Below, in pieces: positions 56,479 through 64,000 of a DNA stretch of 64,000 nucleotides. This stretch comes from Aselliscus stoliczkanus (Eukaryota; Chordata; Mammalia; Chiroptera; Hipposideridae): contig CM066733.1 of assembly GCA_033961575.1 (NCBI GenBank), forward strand, positions 133,970,421 to 134,034,420. Direction: 5' to 3'. The first letter of the stretch is position 1. Every line of letters begins with the position of its first letter. The notes below the pieces were generated by a model that was given only the letters and a program-made list of their open reading frames with translations, was not told where the DNA came from and ran no database searches. A program made the translations under genes and the position numbers.

Positions 56479-56760
56479 GAAAATGAAGTTGCTAGGGCCG
56501 GTCAAGTGGCGTGGTGGTTAAGCGCTGGCTTCAGAAGCCAGCAGCCCTGGTTCAGTCCCACATGTGAGGGCCAGTGACACTGCCCTCAAAAAAAAAAAAG
56601 AAAGTGAAGTTGCTAAAGGTATACATTTTAATGATCTAATAAATACATTTGCAAAGGTGATCCAGAAATGTCTCACAATTGATCAAATTATCATGCTAAT
56701 AAAGTATTATTATATTATATAAGCCTACGACACCAAAATATTATTTTCTTCAATTTGTAA
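56340..56760 (+). pseudogene. Possible hAT-type transposase C-terminal remnant, split by a SINE
   Basis: The plus strand around 56370-56425 (from TAGCTCCTGCAACAGTG) translates, allowing breaks, as APATVISADRSFSKLKMIKN. This resembles the conserved ...ERSFSxLKxIKxYLRS... dimerisation (hATC) block of hAT transposases. Continuing, GAATTTTTCAAGAGCATCTC then, after the SINE at 56495-56599, AATGATCTAATAAATACATTTGCAA fits the expected 'DLINxFA' tail of that domain. Heavily decayed, no open frame remains. No inverted repeats found. Inference from a short match. Confidence 0.45.
56495..56599 (+). mobile_element. Short tRNA-headed SINE, plus strand
   Basis: Target duplication GAAAATGAAGTTGCTA / GAAAGTGAAGTTGCTA (56479-56494 and 56600-56615). 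Starts GGGCCGGTCAAGTGGCGTGG, contains CCTGGTTCAGTCCCACATGT, ends CACTGCCCTC plus poly(A). Confidence 0.95.
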
Positions 56761-56795
56761 GTTTATGTTGTCACCTGTGTATCACTATTATCCCA

Positions 56796-57154
56796 TGTTA
56801 TGAACTGAATTATGTACCCCCCAAATTCATATGTTGAGGTCCTAACCCATGTGACTATGTTTGGAGGTAGGGCCACTAAAGAGTAATTAATATTAAATAA
56901 GGTCATAAGGACTAATCCCATAGGACCAAATGTCTTTATAAGAAGAAGAGACACTAGACATCTCTCTCTGTGGGCACAGAGTAAAGGTTATGTGAGCTAC
57001 AGCAAGAAGATAAGCCAGGAAGAGAGTTCTTACCAGAAACCCTGAAAGCACCTTGACCTTGGGCTTCTAGCCTCCAGAATTGTGAGAAAATAAATATCTG
57101 TTGTTTAAGCCATCCGGTCTGTGGCATTTTGTTATGGCAGCCTGAGCTAATACA
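56796..57154 (+). repeat. MLT1 (MaLR) solo LTR, plus strand
   Basis: Starts TGTTATGAACTGAATTATGT, then TTCATATGTTGAGGTCCTAA, ATAAGGTCATAAGGACTAAT, CTTTATAAGAAGAAGAGACA, CTTCTAGCCTCCAGAATTGT, GTTGTTTAAGCCATCCGGTC, ending near GAGCTAATACA. Confidence 0.9.
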
Positions 57155-57338
57155 TGCCTATATATTTTATAAATATTAAATATTTTAAAAGAAAAATCTT
57201 TATATTTTAGTACCTTTTAATGTCATTTTTCCTTGTGAACAAGGGGCTCCTCAGTTTCATTTTGCTCTAGGCCCTACAAATTATGTAGCTGATCATTCTC
57301 TGAATTGAGGTCACACTCTGTGCCTCTCCTAGTGCCTC

Positions 57339-58024
57339 GAAGTATGACAATTACTTCGTGAACTTGTTGCAACACTGTTGCTAACCTTTTTGATATTAGA
57401 GGGATTATTCATTATGAATTTGTACCAACCAGATAAATAATTAACGAAGTTTACTATTTGGAAGTGCTGAAAAGGCTGTGTGGAAAAGTTAGATCACCTG
57501 AACTTTTCACCAACAATTCAGGCTCTTGCATCATGACAATGCACCAGCTCATATGGCACTGTCTGTGAGGGAGATTTTAGCCAGTAAACAAATAACTGTA
57601 GGGCTGGCCAAGTGGCGCAGTGGTTAAGTGCTGGCTTGGGAAGCCAGAGGCCCCGGTTCGGGTCCCACATATGAGGGCCCCGAAAAAAAAAAAAAAACAG
57701 AAAAAACACACAAATAACTGTATTGGAACACCCTCCCTCCTCACCTGATCTGGCCCCCAATGACTTCTTTCTTTACCCAAAGATAAAGGAAATATTGAAA
57801 GGAAGACATTTTGTTGACATTCAGGACATTCAGGACATCAAGGGTAATACGACGACAGCTCTGATGGCCATTCCAGAAAAAGAATGTTCCAAAATTGCTT
57901 TGAAGGGTGGACTAGGTGCTGGCGTCGGTGCACAGCTTCCCAAGGGGAGTACTGCAAAGGTGACTGTAGTGATATTCAGCAATGAGGTATGTAGCATTTT
58001 TTGCGAACTTTATTGTCAAATCTC
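57339..58024 (+). mobile_element. Non-autonomous mariner (type 1), plus strand, split by a SINE
   Basis: Left end GAAGTATGACAATTACTTCG and right end GCGAACTTTATTGTCAAATC are decayed inverted repeats of a GGTCTGACAATTAAGTTCG-type terminus. The left repeat is followed almost at once by transposase C-terminal coding sequence (GGGATTATTCATTATGAATT: RGIIHYEF), so the N-terminal half is absent. Further on are LHHDNAPAH-type residues and, after the SINE at 57601-57709, PPSSPDLAPNDFFLYPKIKE with the mariner D34D signature. Without the SINE and its duplicated site it is about 565 bp, the same as the minus-strand copy at 59289-59854. Confidence 0.9.
57601..57709 (+). mobile_element. Short tRNA-headed SINE, plus strand, inside mariner
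   Basis: Target duplication CAAATAACTGTA (57589-57600 and 57711-57722) lies in the mariner coding sequence. Insert starts GGGCTGGCCAAGTGGCGCAG, contains CCCCGGTTCGGGTCCCACAT, and ends ATGAGGGCCCCG plus poly(A). It lacks the CAGTGACACTGCCCTC block present in other short copies. Confidence 0.95.
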
Positions 58025-58029
58025 TCTTA

Positions 58030-59288
58030 CTGACTTAATTGTCAGTTCTTCTTTCTGCTCCCTCTCTCTTTAGATCAGCTTTTCCTGGTTGCACACAACC
58101 CAATACGGCCACTTCCATCCTGATTTTACATGAACTTTCAGGTCAAATGCTCAGCATCAACCCATTAATTCTGTTTCAGAGCTCTAACTTGAGGTTTCCA
58201 AAAGAAAGAATCCAATGGGCTTAGCCCAACCTATGAATTTGTTGGTCCAGTGTCAGGTGTCTATCTGTTCCAATTGGCTGAGGCCACACAGGTGTACCTG
58301 GCTGTCCAGGCCTTCATCTGCAGGAGCTTATGTGGAAGGCAATTTCAAAGGAGGTGGTGTGGGCTGGGTTTGTGCTCTCAACTGAGGCAATTGCAATACT
58401 TACTGGAGGATAAGTTGGCATCAGTTCCGAGCTCAACCGATCTTTTTCAAGGGCGTTCAGCATCAATACTTCCAAATTAAAAAGGGAAAGCAGAAACCAA
58501 TGCTCTGTGCTGAGAAGTATTTTAGGGCTGTGTTGCTCAGCTCTCCATCGACAAAGAACCCATTAAGAATAGGATTAGGTGGCAATTTTCAACAGAATAA
58601 TGTAGTGTCCACGTATTTTCAGTTGAGGGTACGTTAAATTAATTTTAACATAGATTTTTGATAACCTGTCTCCTTTAGCATTAAACTGTGTGAAAAAGTT
58701 AAACAGCTAAGATATAAATACTAATAGCAATATTAATATTCTCATGAGATAAATTTTAATAACTTTTGGGGGTAAGATTCATATTTATTTAAAAAATGTA
58801 AAATCAAGAGCTTTGCTGTTCATTTCCAGAAACAAATTTGAAAGAATCCTGTTGAAATAAAAATATAAATAAAATCATGATTTCCAAAAAACTTTAATTC
58901 AGGCTTATTGATAACTTCTACATTCTGGAACACAGCAATGGAACAAAGCTCCCTGAGGGGCTCAAACAGCTCTCACAAAACCAGTGCACTGAAGCTCATC
59001 TGCTTTCATTGTAGAAGAGGGACTCAGTCCGAGCATATTTACACTTATTTTATACACTCTCTAAAAACTTTGGCTGGTTTGCCAATCCGCAGCAAATCAA
59101 AACCGAGAATTTATTAGGTAGTGAAAACATGAATAAAGAGTAGAAATACTAATACAATGTGATTATTGACATCAGAAAGGAAACTGAATGGGAGGAACTA
59201 TAAAATCACAATAGTTTGGAGACAACCAATGCATACATTTAAGAAACATGGGCTGAATGCTTGTTATAAGCTTATCACCATGCTAGCA
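58030..59288. other. No recognisable gene
   Basis: Unclassified spacer between the two mariner copies. A second mariner-like terminus (GACTTAATTGTCAG) appears at about 58031-58044, immediately after the right end of the plus-strand copy. Confidence 0.4.
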
Positions 59289-59854
59289 GAGGTCTGACAA
59301 TTAAATTTATGAACTCATCCTAGAAAAAGTGCAACATACCTCATTGTTGAATATCACTTCAGTCACCTTCAAAGCCCTCCCCTTGAAAGCTATGCACCAA
59401 GGCCAGCACCTAGTCCACCCTTCAAAGCAATTTTGGAACACTCTTTTTCTGGAATGGCCATCAGAACTGTCATCGTATTACCCTTGATATCCTGAATGTC
59501 ATCAAAATATTTTCCTTTCAATATTTCCTTTATCTTTGCGTAAAGAAAGAAGTCATTGGGGGCCAGATCAGGTGAGTAGGGAGGGTATTCCAATACAGTT
59601 ATTTGTTTACTGGCTAAAAACTCCCTCACAAACAGTGCCCTGTGAGCTGGTGCATTGTTGTGATGCAAGAGCCATGAATTGTTGGTGAAAAGTTCAGGTT
59701 GCCTTTTTCACGCAGCCTTTTCAGCACTTCCAAATAGTAAATTTGGTTAACTGTTTGTCCAATTGGTACAAATTCATAATGAATAATCCCTCTGATAACC
59801 AAAAAAGTTAGCAACAGCGTTGCAACAAATTCACACACTTAATTGGAAGACTTT
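59289..59854 (-). mobile_element. Non-autonomous mariner (type 1), minus strand
   Basis: Left edge GAGGTCTGACAATTAAATTT, right edge CACACTTAATTGGAAGACTT, giving the same inverted-repeat type as the plus copy. On the minus strand the transposase relic reads RGIIHYEFVPIGQTVNQIYY (59838 leftward), then, after a frameshift, HHNNAPAHRALFVREFLASK, and EYPPYSPDLAPNDFFLYAKI (third catalytic Asp in PDLAPND), ending in GGLGAGLGA. The N-terminal half of the transposase, including the first catalytic Asp region, is missing. The second catalytic Asp position reads HHNNAP instead of HHDNAP. Uninterrupted by SINEs; 566 bp. Confidence 0.93.
59390..59668 (-). pseudogene. Mariner transposase C-terminal relic
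   Basis: 92 open codons. A mariner transposase cuts and pastes the element at TA sites using a D,D34D catalytic core in the nucleus. This frame covers roughly the last third: MHHNNAPAH (second catalytic Asp changed to Asn), PYSPDLAPNDFFLY (third Asp), KIKEILKG and AIPEKECSKIALKGG. The last block shows the frameshift: the expected mariner continuation (FQNCFEGW-like) is read out of frame because of an extra TG pair in AAAGAGTGTTCC. No DNA-binding domain is encoded, so it cannot be functional. Confidence 0.92.
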
Positions 59855-59859
59855 GTAGT

Positions 59860-60070
59860 GGTTAAGCACTTCGTATTTGCCCTCAAGGGCTTATAATCTA
59901 GCTAAATGTTGACAAATAAACAGGCAGTTATGATGTAGTATGGAGAATGGTTAAGTGCTAGATAAGGCTGAAGCCAGGGCGATGAGCCAGAATGCATTTA
60001 AAATATTCCAGGAGAGATGCGATGAAGCCCTAATTAGGACAGTGGCAGTGGGAATGGCGACATGTTAAGA
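59860..60070 (-). repeat. L2-like 3'-region, minus strand
   Basis: TTGCCCTCAAGGGCTTATAA, TCTAGCTAAATGTTGACAAA, GGCAGTTATGATGTAGTATG and GGTTAAGTGCTAGATAAGGC resemble antisense L2 3' UTR (CCCTCAAGGAGCTTACAATCTAG type). Diverged. Confidence 0.5.
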
Positions 60071-60349
60071 CATGAAAGATCAAGAAGGTAGAATTTCTAG
60101 TTTAGGGCGACTGATCGGATGTGAAGGGTGAGGGAGAGGGAAAAGTCACGAATGTCTCTCCAATTTCTGGCTGGTGTGAAGAAAGAGTTAGAGGCTCCAG
60201 TCTCTGCAGAGGGCATTTATACAGCTGACATTTTAAATGAAGACCTGGGAATTACTGACAAAAGGTCAGAGAAGTGGGAAATCCATTTAGTAGTGATTTT
60301 CTCTGTTGGGGAATAACACATCTTATTCTAAATGAATGGTATATGGAGA

Positions 60350-60445
60350 AGTCCTTGTAAGTTCCTTGAGGGCAGCATACATATCTTTTGTCCTTGTGTC
60401 CCCAGTGCCCAAATATGGTGGATCCTTAATAATAATTTATTTATT
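60350..60445 (+). repeat. L2 3'-end
   Basis: AAGTTCCTTGAGGGCAGCAT, TTGTCCTTGTGTCCCCAGTG and ATGGTGGATCCTTAATAATA follow the L2 terminus. Confidence 0.7.
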
Positions 60446-63190
60446 TGACTTACAGAAACCAATTAAAATCACTTTGACCTTTTCTAGTCATCTCCCTTAG
60501 GGAATAAAAGACTGAGGAAATTTATAGATATCCTTTGTCCTTAAGCAGATAGCTATTGGCTCTGGATATATTTCTCTTTCAAACAGAATTTTTCTTAAGG
60601 GAATTGACAAGTCCATGTTGTCTTACTGGGTCAGATCTTCTGAAAACCCTGACAAGCAGCCTTTCCATCTCCTCAGGTTTCCAACAGCTTTTACAATAGT
60701 CACAAGCACCAGTTTTCTTCCTGAAACTGTGGGATATGGAGGGCGGCAAGCAGTGGCACCTCAGGGTACTGGGAGTGGCCCAAGCAAGTGTACCCACAGG
60801 CCATCTGCATGCTTACAGGTCCAGGTATCAGGGAGCAGTAGAAGCCTGTCATTCCTTAAAGGAAAGCTGGTCTCATTCAGCCAGCCTCAGGGGACAGAAT
60901 GTCCCCTGAAATCTTCCTGACTCCTGGAAGTTTCCTCAAGGATTTTTATTCAGAAAAGAGGCTCATCTCTGAGAGGCAGCTAAACAGTTAATTAAATCAA
61001 GATGCACTTAAAAGAAAAGCTCAGAATTAGGTCAGGGTTGGACAAAAGGAAAAAAACAGTCTAGATGCATTATGGAGCTTCTCTGAAAAGAACTATTTTC
61101 ATGATTTTAGTCACTGACATCTACTGGAGAAATATTTTTTTTCATTTGAATGCTTAATTTTGAAAGCTAAGCCTGAGAAGTAGAAGTATGTTATCCTTTA
61201 TCAAATTGCTGTGAGTCATGGCTGATATGTCTGAAAAAATCAGCTACAAAATCTCAGTTGGCTTTGAAGCAGGAACAAAAACCAAATAAAACAAGAATCA
61301 AATCGCACAAGGAAAACCAACTTCCAAAAAACACTCCCAAGAATGTTCATCCTTGCATATGAAATATAGCTTATTATATCAGATAGCCAAATTTGTAAGT
61401 TGAAATAGCAGATTCTGTCATTACAAAACCTCTGGTTAGATGAACATCATGCTACAAGGATATGGATGTTTGAACTAAAACTTCACTGGGTAGATAGTCT
61501 TGGTCCAGCTTTATGTCTCTTGATTATAGGAGCCATTTCTTCTGTTTCTTCTGAACCCTCCTGAAGGAGCTGTGGTTTTCTGCAAACTTGAAAGTTGTTC
61601 AGAAAGTGTTTCTGGTTAGTTGCTGAGAGAGCTAACTCAGATGAACCTTTTCTATTGCAGCCACATCTTTGTGGGGAGATCCTTCAGAAGCTTTGAGCCG
61701 GGAGGGAGGCCAGCTAGGAAAGGGTGTGCAGCCGAGCTCTTGAGGGCAGAGGGCAGCCATGGAGAGGTGGGGCGTTCATCACCCTCCCTGGACTTGCTGC
61801 CCCCAACCAGGGTTCATGTGACCATGAGACTTGTTCAGCCCAGAGCCGACCCGGGAGCAGGTGTGGCCTGAAGATAGGCAGCAAAGGAGGTGTGTGGGGG
61901 CAGCAGGATTTGGGTGGGTAGTGCCAGGCGCAGTGACTAACTGGATTCTATTTCCGAATGCAAGGCAGGCCACTGATAATATAATCCCCTGTTAAGGACG
62001 GTTCCTTGCCCTTAGTGGAGGGTGATGAAGACATGACACTTTCCTCTGCAAAGTCTGTGGGATCAGAATGAGCCATTTTTAGATATAAATGTCAGTGGCT
62101 CTGCTTGCAGCAGTTCGCAGAAGACATAATTGCTGCTTGCTGCCTCCCTCCACTACTTTCCCTGCACTGAACCACCCACCTCCCTTGAAGCAGATCCACA
62201 GAATTGGGGGGTGGGGGGGTGGCAGAGGCTGCGCCTGCTCACGATGCTTTCCCACTCTCGCAGCAGGTGTCTCCACCTTCTCCCCCCTAGAGCAGAGGGG
62301 AACTCCAGCAGGCAGACGGGAGGCAGTCTACCACGGGTGTGAAGGCTGCTCTGGCAGCGTTGGCATGGAGGGCACTTTGAAGTAAACCCAGAAACCTTCT
62401 CTGTCAAAGACATGCTGGCTTAATGCACTCAGATAAATTCTGGGCTTTTCGGAAATTTTACTGGGGAGGGGGTTCTCAAAGTTTAATTCTTAGGCACTGA
62501 TTTCTGTATTTGCCCTTGAAATACAGATGTGACACACAGATATTTATGTTTACTAACTACCCCCATCAGATATATAGGTCTTAACGAAATCCTTATAAAT
62601 GTTGAAATGTTAATAATTATTTTTATCATATGTACCACCTAACCTCAAATGGCATTTAAAAGGCAGACATATTGAAGGTTAGGATACTTGCTTATACAAT
62701 TGTACATTTATATTTCAGATTCTCTTCTGTAAGGGAACACCAGTTCTATACCTAACAGTGTTAAAATATTCAGAAAATGCATTGCACTTACAACTACAGG
62801 ATCTAGTTTGGTTCTTTTAACATTTAAAATTAAAGTCTAAAGTTCCACAAGGTTGACAAGCTCCATTTTCTGTAACTGAGATGAAGAGCTATTATTATTC
62901 TTATGGTCACAGACTCCACCGTCTCCCAGTTTTGGCCTGAGAGACGTCTTGTGGGGCTACTCATCTTCAGCTGTGTTCACCTGGTTTTACTTCCTGTTTC
63001 AAATACATTTTTAAATGTTCCTGTCTGAGCTTATCCACTGGTCCTGTCCTTGTAACTTTACCAGAAAGATATCATTCATTTAATTCTCACCATTCCATCC
63101 TAATTACTTTTTCTATGGGCTTTGGTCTCTAAAAATGCAATAGCCTCGAGGCCTCTCTGTTCCTGAGGCTGGTGCCCATATCAGAGAGAG
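60446..63190. other. No recognisable gene; G-rich patch
   Basis: Unclassified. 61690-61920 and 62150-62360 are GC-rich with overlapping open frames on both strands and no recognisable domain. TTGGGGGGTGGGGGGGTGGC at 62203-62222 is a long G-run. No splice or exon structure is supported. Confidence 0.35.
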
Positions 63191-63199
63191 TAAATGTGC

Positions 63200-63574
63200 T
63201 CATAATAGAATTTCCACACTTTTCTTTTTAAAATGTCACAAGTAATACAGGTCCATGATGAAAATGAGAAAACATGTAAGCAGAAAGAACTATGCATGTA
63301 TATGTATATATTTATAAATATGTATATGTATATTTGTAAAAATGTGGTATGGTTCATAATTTATAGTATTTTCTTGCTTAACATAACATGAATATGATCC
63401 TTCATTCTAATGGTTAGCCAATGTTGCCTCATATGGATATAATAAAATTAATTAAATTAATCTCTTATAGTTGGAGGTTCAAATTATGTAAAAAATCTTT
63501 GTTGTGGTCAATGCAGAGATGAACATCTTATAGTTAGTTATATTCTTGGGCATTTGTACAAGTATTTTTTTTTT
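63200..63574 (-). repeat. Old L1M 3' fragment, minus strand
   Basis: TATTTTCTTGCTTAACATAA, AATGTTGCCTCATATGGATA, TCTCTTATAGTTGGAGGTTC, TGTGGTCAATGCAGAGATGA and ACATCTTATAGTTAGTTATA are antisense L1M landmarks. A TATA-rich tract (63295-63345) lies in it. The long SINE is inserted at its right end. Confidence 0.6.
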
Positions 63575-64000
63575 TTTTTTAAAGATTTTATTGGGGAATT
63601 GGCGGAGGGGAACAGCATTGGGGAATCGGGGAAGGGGAACAGACAAGTTGCTGTCTTTTTGTTCTTCAGTCTAGTTGTGGAGGATGGTGCTTCACTGGCC
63701 CATGTTGGTATCATCATTTCACTCTTCCTGGATGAGGCAGATGGGTTCGCCAGCCTCTAGATGGTCTCTCATCTCGGCTCTTGGCAGCTCACGCTGGCTA
63801 CTGGCCACTCACTGCAGCCTATGGCAGCCCAGTGCAGCAGGGGCTGCAGCCCACACCATCGCCGGGGCTCGCACAGCCCAGCTCCAGGTGGAGCTGTTGT
63901 TAGCTGTAGAGGGCAGTGTCACTGGTCCTCATGTGGGATCCGAACCGGGGCCGCTGGCATCCCAAAACCAGCGCTTAACCAATGCGCCACTCGGCCGGCC
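63575..64000 (-). mobile_element. Long tRNA-derived SINE, minus strand, copy 6, reaches window end
   Basis: Poly(T), AAAGATTTTATTGGGGAATT, GGCGGAGGGGAACAGCATTG, GTTCTTCAGTCTAGTTGTGG, CCCAGTGCAGCAGGGGCTGC, GCTCCAGGTGGAGCTGTTGT, the B-box-like ATGTGGGATCCGAACCGGGG, and AATGCGCCACTCGGCCGGCC at base 64000. The head is essentially complete. The right target duplication lies beyond the window. Confidence 0.93.

Noticed and set aside
61620..61871. GC-rich 83-codon frame near 61.7 kb as an exon
   Set aside because: Overlapping open frames occur on both strands, as expected in GC-rich DNA, with no domain, no convincing splice context and no start context.

Overview
This window looks like a non-coding (intergenic or intronic) segment of a placental mammal nuclear genome. 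Open reading frames are short and stop-rich, and I found no convincing cellular protein-coding gene or functional RNA gene. Almost everything recognisable is interspersed repeat of several ages: ancient MIR and L2, old L1M/HAL1-type LINE pieces, MLT1 (MaLR) solo LTRs, a younger 4.4 kb L1, several cut-and-paste DNA transposons (mariner, a TTAA-flanked MITE, hAT-like), and many copies of tRNA-derived SINEs with clean target-site duplications. The long SINEs share an AATAAAATCTT-type tail. A dimeric tRNA-like SINE at 52.3-52.7 kb resembles what I know of horseshoe/leaf-nosed bat SINEs (Rhin-1 type). With the young DNA transposons this suggests a rhinolophoid bat. That is inference from repeat style and was not checked against a database.

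Layout. 0-8 kb: a G-rich, minus-strand segment ending in a CCAAGATGGCGG-type motif, read as an orphan L1 5' UTR (about 1.9-4.1 kb); then MIR and L1M fragments and two MLT1 LTRs, one inserted in an old L1 tail. 9.3 kb: a 117-bp TTAA-flanked dimeric MITE. 11-12.6 kb: an old minus-strand L1 split by a long SINE. 16-18.6 kb: SINE, MIR, a CT/CA microsatellite and a long L2. 21-24 kb: a hAT-Charlie relic, a second copy of the TTAA MITE in opposite orientation, L2, MLT1, a MIR and a hAT-like element hit by a SINE. 25.7-36 kb: L1 tails, MIRs, L2 ends, a GC-rich patch with a 154-codon unexplained ORF, and a SINE inside a MIR.

36.6-41.0 kb: one L1 insertion with a 20-bp target duplication. It is 5' truncated inside the ORF2 endonuclease and broken by stops and a frameshift. 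It carries an expanded 27-bp palindromic minisatellite that is absent from ordinary L1. 41-54 kb: long SINEs, L1M split by MLT1, L2 split by L1M, and further MIR/L1M/MLT1. 54-60 kb is the densest DNA-transposon cluster: an internally deleted mariner containing a long SINE, then two copies of a different mariner in opposite orientations. These two share the same length (about 566 bp), the same internal deletion and the same frameshift, so they are members of a non-autonomous family. 60-64 kb: mostly unclassified sequence, an L1M fragment, and a long SINE running off the window end.

The window has no gene network to describe. Its biology is the layered history of transposition, and the nested insertions give a relative chronology: MIR, L2 and L1M first, then MLT1 and mariner, then the SINEs.
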